Assembly: GCA_017983635.1 (NCBI GenBank)
Contig: JAGOBA010000007.1
Location: 107,109-171,108, forward strand
Length of the DNA stretch: 64,000 bases
Direction of reading: 5' to 3'
Source of the DNA: Alphaproteobacteria bacterium
GTDB taxonomy: Bacteria; Pseudomonadota; Alphaproteobacteria; Micropepsales; Micropepsaceae
Each line of letters opens with the position of its first letter. The stretch's first letter is position 1. The notes under the pieces were generated by a model that was not told the DNA's origin, ran no database searches, and saw only the letters and a program-made list of their open reading frames with translations. This document shows positions 34,217 through 41,973 of this stretch, in pieces. Position numbers and translations under genes: made by a program.

Positions 34217-35757
34217 GCTGGTCAGAAGCCGAGTCACGTCGGCGTGTCAGAGAGTTTTTGCAACAAACGCCGGAGATCAAAGGCGATCTTCCCACGTACG
34301 CAGGCGGCGATCTTTACGCGCGGCAGCGACTCTTGCGCGAATACGCTCGCGAGACCAAGTCGGGTGGACCGCTCGACAGGCTGTCTCCGTCGACGGCCCT
34401 TGTCGTCGACGCGGTGCATGTTTACGTGCGGCTGCTCGGTTTCGACGACTACCTGCTCGAGCTCAACCGCGAAACGGAAGCATCTCACAGGCGCGCCTTA
34501 ACACTGCTGCACTTCTACTACGTCCTGTTGGATCTACTCGTTCGCGAAGGAGGTGGCGTCAGGGTCGATTTCCATGCGGCCCGCCTGCACTTCATTGTTG
34601 CCGAACCGGTTGGAGCGAACGCAGCCGACAGAGTCGCACGCGCTCTTGCGATTATCGAAGGTCTCGAGCAGGCGGCGGCAAGCCTGCCGGCGCAGCTCGG
34701 GCTCAATGTGAAGCGCATGCCGCTTCGCGTCGGGATCGATCAAGGGCCGTGCATTGCCATCGCCAATGACAGCGGGCACGACACGGACGTCGTATTCCTT
34801 GGAACGCCGGCCAACATCGCCGCAAAACTGGCGAACGGCGATGAAGCCGGGGTGTATGCATCTCCTGGGGCGCGACAGGTGTTGGGCCTTCCAGCGCTTG
34901 CGACGTGGCAGGAGCATCAAAGAACGGCGGTTCCAGACCTGGTTCGCGGACGCGCCAGAAAAAATGCGGGCTTGCTCGTTGAGCGGGCAGTCAAGGATAT
35001 CCAGGGCCGAGCTCAGGATATCACTCCGCCCCAATTCACGTTCCAGCGGACCGAGCTACCCCTGGCCAGGCTAAAGTTCTCCGAGCTGTCACCGAGCCGT
35101 ACGGTGCGCATGGAGATGGCGGCGTTGTTCGCGGATATTGATCAGTTCACGAACTATGTCGACCAGTCCTTGCGGTCCGGCGCGGGACGACAGGTTGTGC
35201 GCACCATGTTCGTGCTTCGCGAGGAACAGCGTGCAGTGTTGCGCAAGGACTATCGGGCCAAACGCCTTCGCTTCGTCGGAGATTGCGTGATCGGGTTGAG
35301 TGCCAGCGGCGACGGCGTTGATGTCAGCCCAGCGAAGACAGTTGAAGACGCTGTGCAATGTGCCGCGGCACTGCACGGTTCACTTCAAGTCTGCCGCGAA
35401 GAGATCGTTGGCGCCGAGCCCTTGGGTTTGCAGATCGGCGTTGCCTACGGCGTTTCACCCATCACGCGTCTCGGCATTCGCGGCGACATGTCCGTACGCT
35501 GCGCGGCGAGCCGCTCGATTATGGAAGCTGAGCGTCATCAAGGCATGGCCGAGCGCGGGGAAACGATCGTAGCGGAGTCCGCGCTTTCCGTGTCAACGCG
35601 GGTTTCAAAGCTTGCGCGCACGAATGGTGCTGTCAGTGGCAGTCTCGCTGCCGTCGAGTCGGTTTTGTCCGCGGCACCGTTGCAGCTCTTGCCTTCAGCC
35701 ACCGTTCGCAGCAGCAGTCCACCGGCGCCGGCGTTTCGCGCGCACAGCCGTGAGTGA
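34213..35757 (+). CDS. Protein with two tandem class III cyclase-like domains
   Basis: 514 residues. Domain 1 (~60-225) has TALVVDAVHVYVRLL and MPLRVGIDQGPCIAIAND, then VFLGTPANIAAKLANG in place of the VNxAARxE strand; its metal site is weak (D66 only). Domain 2 (~297-470) has FADIDQF at 306-312 with D308, RFVGDCVIGL with D357, LGLQIGVAYGVSPIT and MSVRCAASRSIMEAER. Together they look like an inactive/active or regulatory pair fused in one chain. The start overlaps the first cyclase by 4 bases, so the two proteins are made together and could form a complex. Confidence 0.75.
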   Translation: MSWSEAESRRRVREFLQQTPEIKGDLPTYAGGDLYARQRLLREYARETKSGGPLDRLSPSTALVVDAVHVYVRLLGFDDYLLELNRETEASHRRALTLLHFYYVLLDLLVREGGGVRVDFHAARLHFIVAEPVGANAADRVARALAIIEGLEQAAASLPAQLGLNVKRMPLRVGIDQGPCIAIANDSGHDTDVVFLGTPANIAAKLANGDEAGVYASPGARQVLGLPALATWQEHQRTAVPDLVRGRARKNAGLLVERAVKDIQGRAQDITPPQFTFQRTELPLARLKFSELSPSRTVRMEMAALFADIDQFTNYVDQSLRSGAGRQVVRTMFVLREEQRAVLRKDYRAKRLRFVGDCVIGLSASGDGVDVSPAKTVEDAVQCAAALHGSLQVCREEIVGAEPLGLQIGVAYGVSPITRLGIRGDMSVRCAASRSIMEAERHQGMAERGETIVAESALSVSTRVSKLARTNGAVSGSLAAVESVLSAAPLQLLPSATVRSSSPPAPAFRAHSRE

Positions 35758-36433
35758 TGCACTGGGCTTGCTCACCTCGGCGCGTCCGGCGTGGGCCAGG
35801 TTCATCTTGTCCCCCTCATGGGACCTATGGTTCGACGTCTACCCGCCGCCTCACAATGGCATGGGGCTCGGCGTCACTCGATTGAGGCTCTTCCGCAAGG
35901 GAGATGGTGTAGGCGTTGCCGAACGTGCTGAGCATCGCCGGTTTCCAGCCTACTGCCCCGAACGGCACATCGTTTTAGGATCATCGTTCTGCTTGGGACT
36001 GAACATTCGCGTGATCGAAAACAGTCAGGACGCCGGCCACTGGTGGTCTGACCTGCACCACTTCCTCGTCTTGCAAGTGATTGCCGAACAAACGGGCCGA
36101 TGGCCGGTAACGCATGCCTTGTCGCACGGTAAAGGCGCGGCGGAAGACGAAATCGCTGCGCGCCGCCTGGCACAACGGCTCGGCATTCAAGATATCTATG
36201 ATCGCATGCTTGAGGGCGAAGAAAACTGGCTGTCGAAACGTGTCGCGGCAACGAATGACATACACGAAAAGGGGATGCGCAACCTCGTCCGGCTTGAAAG
36301 ACGGAGGCGCAGCGGCGTGGAATCGTTTTGGCGTCAGCAATTTGCGCGGGGCTTGCGCTGCTGCGGGACCATGAAAGCCTGCCGCCTCCGCGAATTGGCG
36401 GACGAAGAAGCCCCGCAAGCTGTTACGGCCTGA
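35750..36433 (+). CDS. Cysteine-containing protein resembling E2-domain-associated cysteine-rich family
   Basis: 227 residues from the GTG at 35750, which overlaps the cyclase gene stop by 8 bases; the earlier open frame lies inside that gene. Key motifs: YCPERHI (C69, H73), SFCLGLNI (C81), WWSDLHHFLVLQ, HALSHGKGAAEDE and the C-terminal CCGTMKAC. These cysteines and histidines suggest a zinc site. I recognise the pattern from proteins that sit with E2-like, JAB and cyclase genes in nucleotide-based defence operons, but this is from memory. No E2, E1 or JAB gene is in the cluster. Confidence 0.58.
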   Translation: MSDALGLLTSARPAWARFILSPSWDLWFDVYPPPHNGMGLGVTRLRLFRKGDGVGVAERAEHRRFPAYCPERHIVLGSSFCLGLNIRVIENSQDAGHWWSDLHHFLVLQVIAEQTGRWPVTHALSHGKGAAEDEIAARRLAQRLGIQDIYDRMLEGEENWLSKRVAATNDIHEKGMRNLVRLERRRRSGVESFWRQQFARGLRCCGTMKACRLRELADEEAPQAVTA

Positions 36434-36487
36434 CGCCCGTACCACTTGAGCGCGACGCACTGCTGTTCAGTTAATCCTTCCGCGAGA

Positions 36488-36823
36488 TCAGTCTGTCGCT
36501 TCTGCAGGGACAAGCCTACGACGGTTCCAAACGAGATGTGCTTCGGTCGGGCTGGAGTCAAATAGCGCTGCCGCGACTGGTTGGGACCACGCTGGATCGT
36601 CGAGACTTACGCTGAGGTATTCGCGCGGCTGCTCGCCCGCGCTCTGCCTCCGCCATGCGGCGCCGACTTCGGAATCGCCGGCGAAAATGCGAAAGGCTGG
36701 CGCGGCCTCGGTCGCTCTGTTGTCGTTCGGCACGAAGCGCAGTCGGGCCTCAAGCGATAAGGTTCGCAGCGTTCCAGCCCAACCACCCTCCTTCGTCGGA
36801 TGAAAAACGCCGATTGTTGTCAT
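36488..36823 (-). CDS. DUF736 family protein (copy 1)
   Basis: 111 residues. TTIGVFHPTKEGGWAGTLRTLSLEARLRFVP and EYLSVSLDDPAW are DUF736 motifs; the family is found beside conjugation genes of alphaproteobacterial plasmids and ICEs. It starts inside the stop of the DUF2274 gene (4-base overlap), so it closes the trb operon. Function unknown. A second copy is at 58928-59248. Confidence 0.85.
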   Translation of the reverse strand: MTTIGVFHPTKEGGWAGTLRTLSLEARLRFVPNDNRATEAAPAFRIFAGDSEVGAAWRRQSAGEQPREYLSVSLDDPAWSQPVAAALFDSSPTEAHLVWNRRRLVPAEATD

Positions 36824-37068
36824 GATCCCTCCTGATCGGGCCTTAGCGGCCGTTTACGTTTCGCGAATGATCTATCGTCGTCTATGAACTTCCGAATGAT
36901 GTATGGGACGAGTTCTGCAACGGGCTCGTCCTGCCCGTACACTTCGGCATAGCGTCTTGCGTACTCGTTGAGGCGATCGGTCAGGTCCGGCGAGAGCGCA
37001 ATCGTGATCTTGACCACTGCTCGCTCGGGCAATTTCGGGAGCCGAAGACGGGGCGACGCATCGCTCAC
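36820..37068 (-). CDS. DUF2274 domain protein
   Basis: 82 residues from the GTG at 37068 (GTGA overlap with trbI). LRLPKLPERAVVKITIALSPDLTDRLNEYARRYAEVYGQ is a ribbon-helix-helix-like pattern, then ELVPYIIRKFIDDDRSF. DUF2274 proteins lie at the end of trb operons in ICEs of this type; they are likely small DNA-binding regulators. Confidence 0.85.
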   Translation of the reverse strand: MSDASPRLRLPKLPERAVVKITIALSPDLTDRLNEYARRYAEVYGQDEPVAELVPYIIRKFIDDDRSFAKRKRPLRPDQEGS

Positions 37069-38285
37069 ATCTTGTACTCCCGCAAAACAAGATCCTTGTG
37101 CACGATCACGCGGAGCGGCCATCCGGCGCGGATGGTGATGGTCGGCTGGACATCCAGACTTCGTTCCGTGAACTGCTGACCGATGCGCGCAGCATTCTGC
37201 TGCACGGATTCCCGCGCGGCGCTTAGGGAGTCATCATCGCCGTCGCCGCCCGCACCAACCTCGGCGCCAATACCCAGCAAGGTCGACAATGCGGCGCCCT
37301 TGATGAGCTGCCATGTATGAAAATCCACCTCGTCCTCGAGCCCTGCGTAGCCGACGGCATCCGTCGCCGGCAGATTGTCGACCACGATCGATGATCCATC
37401 CGGCAAGATGAGACGATTCCAAACGACGAGTGCGCGCCGCTGTCCGAACGAGATCACGCTGTCGTATTTGCCGATGAGCTTCGTTCCTTGAGGGATGAGC
37501 AGGCGCCGGCCACTGACGGTGTCGAAAACATTCTCGGTGACCTGCGCGATGACGAACCCCGGCAGGTCCGAATTGATGCCGGTCACAAGACTTGCCGCGA
37601 TCACGGTCCCTGCGAGCACGGTATCGGCTGACACTGGATATTGCAGGGCGTGTCGATTGAGGACTTCTGTGTCCGCGCTAGACTGCAGAAAGTCGATTTT
37701 GCGTCCCTGCGCGGACGGATCGCGTTCGCGATCGGGTGTTAGCCCCTGCCCTGCCGTTGTCGCTTGTGGCGTCGGCGTTGAGGCCACAGCAGTCGGCGTG
37801 CCTGCAATCGATGCGCCGTCACGCCTCGCCGCAACCTGAAAGAAAACACTCGCCTCCCGGGCTTGCTGAGCCTGGCGCGCCAGCCGAAGCCGTTCGGCCC
37901 GTTCTGCGTCGGCTTCCGCGTCGGGTCGCAAATCACCTTGAGCGACACCGAGTTCACGCTCCAACCGGACGACAGGAGGGCCAATGTCACCTTGGAGCGG
38001 CGGACCGAGTTCTGGCGGCTTCACGTCGGCATAGGTTCGAGGCAGCGTATCGAGTCCTTCCGCCCTCGCCTTCCGTTCGGTGTTGATCAGTTCTTCGCCC
38101 TGCCCTGGCGCGCGAAATCGAATGGGCTCAAGCGCGATCAGCGTTGCGCCCAAGACCACGACGCAAACGACGGCAGCAACACCGATCAGGACTTTGCGAT
38201 TGAAGCGCGTGACCGGCCGTGGCCTCGTGCGTAGCGCAAGCGGCTCCTCGTCCGCGCGACTGGCCTCTCGTTCATCCGTTGTCAC
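37065..38285 (-). CDS. trbI: Conjugal transfer protein TrbI (VirB10)
   Basis: 406 residues. VirB10-type core-complex subunit that spans inner and outer membrane. One transmembrane helix VLIGVAAVVCVVVLGATLIAL near residue 40, a proline/charged periplasmic linker, then the C-terminal beta domain: VLAGTVIAASLVTGINSDLPG, VTENVFDTVSGRRLLIPQG, RLILPDGSSIVVDNLPATD. It shares 4-base overlaps with trbG and DUF2274. Confidence 0.92.
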   Translation of the reverse strand: MTTDEREASRADEEPLALRTRPRPVTRFNRKVLIGVAAVVCVVVLGATLIALEPIRFRAPGQGEELINTERKARAEGLDTLPRTYADVKPPELGPPLQGDIGPPVVRLERELGVAQGDLRPDAEADAERAERLRLARQAQQAREASVFFQVAARRDGASIAGTPTAVASTPTPQATTAGQGLTPDRERDPSAQGRKIDFLQSSADTEVLNRHALQYPVSADTVLAGTVIAASLVTGINSDLPGFVIAQVTENVFDTVSGRRLLIPQGTKLIGKYDSVISFGQRRALVVWNRLILPDGSSIVVDNLPATDAVGYAGLEDEVDFHTWQLIKGAALSTLLGIGAEVGAGGDGDDDSLSAARESVQQNAARIGQQFTERSLDVQPTITIRAGWPLRVIVHKDLVLREYKM

Positions 38286-39289
38286 GGCCGCGCCTCGGCT
38301 TGAAGATCGGCCAGGCGATCGGTGCGGCTGACCCGCACGACTTGCTGCGGATCCGTGCCGAGCCGCAGTTCGGCGGCGGCGAAGAGTCGGTCAACGATGT
38401 AGTAACGGCCGCGGACGCGGTAATTTACGAGTTCTGCGTTTCCTTCCGCCCCGACCACAAACAGTGGCGGCGCCTCACCCTGATCGATGCGTGCGGGAAA
38501 CTCGATATAGACCTTGTGCGTGTCGTCGAACGCGCGCAAAGGCCGCCATGGCGGACTATCGCCGGAGATTTCATAGCGGAAGCGCAGCTGCTCCAGCGTC
38601 ACGCCCTGATCGACGACCTGCGCGGCCGACTCCGTTGACTGCTGATTTCGGCCACGCAGCGCGATGAGCTGGTCCGCGGGATAGCGCCAGGACACGGCCG
38701 CCATGTAGCTGCGCTCCGTGCTTTCGAGCTCCAGGTGATAGACGCGGCGGTTTGTGGTGATGACGAGATTTGTTTTGAGATCAGCCGCCGCCGGCTTCAC
38801 CAGGATGTGGACCTGAGCGGTGTCGCCTGTGCCGCTCGTCGTGTCGCCGACGATCCACCGAACCGTGTCGCCGGCCGACACGGCCGTCAGCTTCTCGCCC
38901 GGCTCGAGCGTGATGTCGCTGACTTTCTCGGGCGCTGCGTACATCCGATAGAGCGCGCCCGTCGTGAAGGGATAGACCTGCACCGCGTTCACGTAGCCAT
39001 CGCGCGTCGGTTCTTGGCTCGCCGCCCGATTGGCCGAGTCGACTCGTTCTTGCGGCGGAGCGAGCGGCTTGATTGGCCCTGACTTTCGGGGAAGGGGCTT
39101 GAGTTGGCCTGGCAATGGGAAGGGTTCGGGGAGCGTAACGATTTCGACGGGTTTAGCTGGCTCCGCTGCAACGACCGCTGGTTCGAAGGCCTCGTTGTCG
39201 TAGGCGATTGCCGGCGGCGGCTCTCCCGTCGAGGCGCATGCGGACAACAGCAGAGCGGACGTACTCGCGACGGCGGTCTTCAGTCTCAT
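38282..39289 (-). CDS. trbG: Conjugal transfer protein TrbG (VirB9)
   Basis: 335 residues. Lipobox LLLSAC at residues ~14-19 marks an outer-membrane lipoprotein. The VirB9 domain is seen in VQVYPFTTGALYRMYAAPEKVSDITLEPGE (N-lobe) and PLRAFDDTHKVYIEFPARID...LFVVGAEGNAELVNYRVRGRYYIVDRLF (C-lobe). Part of the outer core complex with TrbI. It overlaps trbF and trbI by 4 bases. Confidence 0.92.
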   Translation of the reverse strand: MRLKTAVASTSALLLSACASTGEPPPAIAYDNEAFEPAVVAAEPAKPVEIVTLPEPFPLPGQLKPLPRKSGPIKPLAPPQERVDSANRAASQEPTRDGYVNAVQVYPFTTGALYRMYAAPEKVSDITLEPGEKLTAVSAGDTVRWIVGDTTSGTGDTAQVHILVKPAAADLKTNLVITTNRRVYHLELESTERSYMAAVSWRYPADQLIALRGRNQQSTESAAQVVDQGVTLEQLRFRYEISGDSPPWRPLRAFDDTHKVYIEFPARIDQGEAPPLFVVGAEGNAELVNYRVRGRYYIVDRLFAAAELRLGTDPQQVVRVSRTDRLADLQAEARP

Positions 39290-39984
39290 TGTGTTTCTCC
39301 CGGAGTGATTTCACGCGACCAATCAAGTCCGTGCACGTAAATCCCGAGCGGGTTCTTGCGCAGGATGTCGACGGAGGTTGGTTGGCGGATGACGATGGTG
39401 AGGATTCCGGTCCAGCGCTCCGATTTCGCGGGGCGGCCGTTCTCGAAGCTGCGTTCGAGCCATTTCACCTGGAACGACGAATCCGATGCCCTGACGACAC
39501 TGGTCACTTCCACGGACACCGAACGTTGTCCCACGGCTTTGAACGGATCATTCGCACGGGCGAACGCGTTGAGGGTTTCGGCAGCGCGATCGGTCGCGAA
39601 GTCGTAGGCCTCAAGCCAGTTCTTCCGGACGACGATGGGATCGATCGAGAGCGAGCGAACCCCGGTGATGAACCGGGCAAGGGCAGAGGCGATTTGCGCG
39701 TCGGTCGGGTCGTACACCTGGGTCGCAGGCGCGATGGCTTGCACCGTGCCCTGCTTGTCGATTTCGACCACGTAAGGGGTGATCCGGCTTTGCGCCGACA
39801 GCCAGATCAGCGCCGCGGCCATCGCCGCCGCAAGACCAAGGCAAGAGAGCGCCATCAACCGCCAGTTCATGGCTTGCGCGCGCGCCGAGCCGATCCGCTC
39901 GTCCCACATCTGTTTTGCCCTTTGATAAGGCGTCTCCACCTCGGGCGTGTCGCCGTAGCGATTGAGCCGCCGTCGAAACATCAT
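39286..39984 (-). CDS. trbF: Conjugal transfer protein TrbF (VirB8)
   Basis: 232 residues. Short cytoplasmic tail TPYQRAKQMWDERIGSAR, transmembrane helix LMALSCLGLAAAMAAALIWL, then the VirB8-like NTF2-fold periplasmic domain: ALARFITGVRSLSIDPIVVRKNWLEAYDF and WTGILTIVIRQPTSVDILRKNPLGIYVHGLDW. It is an assembly hub of the secretion channel. It overlaps neighbours by 4 bases each. Confidence 0.92.
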   Translation of the reverse strand: MMFRRRLNRYGDTPEVETPYQRAKQMWDERIGSARAQAMNWRLMALSCLGLAAAMAAALIWLSAQSRITPYVVEIDKQGTVQAIAPATQVYDPTDAQIASALARFITGVRSLSIDPIVVRKNWLEAYDFATDRAAETLNAFARANDPFKAVGQRSVSVEVTSVVRASDSSFQVKWLERSFENGRPAKSERWTGILTIVIRQPTSVDILRKNPLGIYVHGLDWSREITPGETQ

Positions 39985-41234
39985 CTCTCTTCCTTCAAGT
40001 CAGGGTTGGCAGAGGCGCCGGGCCTGTCGCCCTCCTTCACCGCTTGCTCCACGGTGTGAACCCGTCGCTGCCAGCGTTGCTCGGCGCGCAAGCGCCGCGC
40101 CCATGTCGGGGCGCCGCCTCCGCCTGCGGTCGACGTCGAAGAACCGGCCGAGGGGAGTGAACGTGCGCCGCTTGTCGCGCCTGGTTGCGCTGCCGGCCTG
40201 ATCGGTGGTGTGGAAGCCGTTGGACCCGAAGTCGTGGCGGGTCTCGAACCACCTGCGGGAGTGTCCGGCGCAGGCTGGTCCGGCGATCCGGTGTTCGGAA
40301 TCATCGCGCCCGCACGAACCGCGGAAACAGCGGACGCTCCAGCGCGTGCGGCACCCACGGCAACGCTGCCCGCCGCCATCGTTCCTGCCGCAATCGCGCC
40401 AACCGTGCCGACGGCGGCGCCGGCGCCAAGTTGCGGCGCGCCCGACACGAGGCCCGTCGCGATACTCGGACCGAAGATTCCAAGGCCAAAGAGCGCGATC
40501 GCGGCGAGCACCAGGGTCATCGCCTGCTCGAGATCGGGCTCCTGTGCGTTGAGCGCGGTGGTGAATTCGGTGAAGAGCGTGGTCCCGATGCCGATGATCA
40601 CGGCAAGGACCATGACCTTGATGCCCGACGCAAAGACGTTGCCGAGCACGCGCTCGGCGAGGAAAGCGCTCTTGCCCCACAGGGCGAAGGGCACCAGGAC
40701 GAAGCCGGCGAGCGTGGTCAGCTTGAACTCGATGATGGTGATGAAGAGCTGCACAGCGAGGATGAAGAACGCGAGGACAACGACGAGCCAGGCAAACACC
40801 AGAACCAGGATCGTGACCGCATTGTCGAAGAAGGTCGTGAAACCGAGGAGAGATCCAGCCTGCTCCATCAAGGGATGAGCGGCTGCGAACCCTGTGCCGG
40901 CGACGTACCCGGGGCGCAGGAGATCCTGGGGCGTCAGGGTGTTGTTCGTCGCTTCCAGCCCAAGTCCGGAGAACGACTGGAAGATGAGGACCGAGAAGGC
41001 GGCCCAATTGTTCAGAATGAGCGCGAAGACGCCGATGTAGAGCACTTTGGCAAGCAGCCGGGCGATGACATTGGAGCCTTCGTCCATCGCCCAAGCGAGT
41101 CCCGCGAGCGTGATGTCGATCGCGACCAGGATCGACGTCAGAAACGCCACCTCGCCCGCGAGCAACCCAAATCCGGAATCGATGTACCGGATGAAGGTAT
41201 CGAGGAAGCGATCGATGACGTTGACGTTGTTCAT
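39981..41234 (-). CDS. trbL: Conjugal transfer protein TrbL (VirB6)
   Basis: 417 residues from the ATG at 41234. Polytopic inner-membrane protein with about 6 helices (for example VLYIGVFALILNNWAAFSVLIF, ILVLVFAWLVVVLAFFILAV, VMVLAVIIGIGTTLF, MTLVLAAIALFGLGIF). The C-terminal 130 residues are Ala/Ser/Gly/Pro-rich and unstructured, then a basic tail, as in TrbL homologs. It is 25 bases downstream of trbJ. Confidence 0.9.
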   Translation of the reverse strand: MNNVNVIDRFLDTFIRYIDSGFGLLAGEVAFLTSILVAIDITLAGLAWAMDEGSNVIARLLAKVLYIGVFALILNNWAAFSVLIFQSFSGLGLEATNNTLTPQDLLRPGYVAGTGFAAAHPLMEQAGSLLGFTTFFDNAVTILVLVFAWLVVVLAFFILAVQLFITIIEFKLTTLAGFVLVPFALWGKSAFLAERVLGNVFASGIKVMVLAVIIGIGTTLFTEFTTALNAQEPDLEQAMTLVLAAIALFGLGIFGPSIATGLVSGAPQLGAGAAVGTVGAIAAGTMAAGSVAVGAARAGASAVSAVRAGAMIPNTGSPDQPAPDTPAGGSRPATTSGPTASTPPIRPAAQPGATSGARSLPSAGSSTSTAGGGGAPTWARRLRAEQRWQRRVHTVEQAVKEGDRPGASANPDLKEER

Positions 41235-41259
41235 CGTGGGACCGACGCTTTCGGCTTGA

Positions 41260-41973
41260 TCAGTTGTTCGGCGTGTAAACCTGGCCATCGCCGACGAAGC
41301 GCTTGAATTGCGCCCTCGCCTGCTCCTGCGCTTGCGCCTGCCGCGCCTGCTCTAGGGCCTCAGCCCGGTATTGCGCGGCCATGAGTTCCTGCGTCTGGAG
41401 TTGCTGCTTCGCGGACAAGGCGATCAGCTGGTTGGAGGCCTGCTGTGCCTGAAGGCTGCCGACGGCGGCCTGGCTTTCGGTTACGAGGCGCGACAAGGTC
41501 GTACCGTCCGCGTCCACATTGGCAACGACTTGCGCTTGCACCGTCATCGTGTGTTCGAGCGCCTTCATCGCCTCACTCCAGCGTTCGAGCGCGCCCTGAC
41601 CAAGCTCGCTCGACGTGACACTGGCGGAGTACTGTTCCGGGAAGAGCCGCTTGAAGGCGCTCTCAGTCGCCTTCACTTCGAAGGCGATGCCTTTGGCTTT
41701 CGCCATCAGCTGGTTGATGTCCTTGAGTGTCGCCTCGATGTCTCCCAGCGACGAGAACCCAAGCTTCTCGAGGTGCTTCGCCATGTTCTCGAGCATCACG
41801 GCTTCGTTCTGCAGGCTCTTGATCTGGTTGTTGATCTGCTCGAGCGCGCGAGCCGCCTGCAATACGTTCTCTGCGAAGTTCGAGGGATCGAAAACCACCA
41901 TGGCCTGCGCGGGCGAGCCCGCGAGCACCAACGCTGTGGTCGTCGCAAGAAGAAGCTGCTTTAGAATGTTCAT
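41260..41973 (-). CDS. trbJ: Conjugal transfer protein TrbJ (VirB5-like)
   Basis: 237 residues. Signal peptide LLLATTTALVLAGSPAQAMVV, then FDPSNFAENVLQAARALEQINNQIKSL, the family start, and long coiled-coil helices through the body. A minor pilus/adhesin component exported to the periplasm. It starts on the trbE stop (4-base overlap). Confidence 0.9.
   Translation of the reverse strand: MNILKQLLLATTTALVLAGSPAQAMVVFDPSNFAENVLQAARALEQINNQIKSLQNEAVMLENMAKHLEKLGFSSLGDIEATLKDINQLMAKAKGIAFEVKATESAFKRLFPEQYSASVTSSELGQGALERWSEAMKALEHTMTVQAQVVANVDADGTTLSRLVTESQAAVGSLQAQQASNQLIALSAKQQLQTQELMAAQYRAEALEQARQAQAQEQARAQFKRFVGDGQVYTPNN

Noticed and set aside
33023..35757. Named Pycsar system
   Set aside because: Pycsar pairs one pyrimidine cyclase with a TIR or membrane effector; here are two cyclase proteins, a fused cNMP domain and no such effector.
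32612..36433. Named type III CBASS
   Set aside because: The AAA gene is a fragment, and no CD-NTase, HORMA or endonuclease effector is adjacent.
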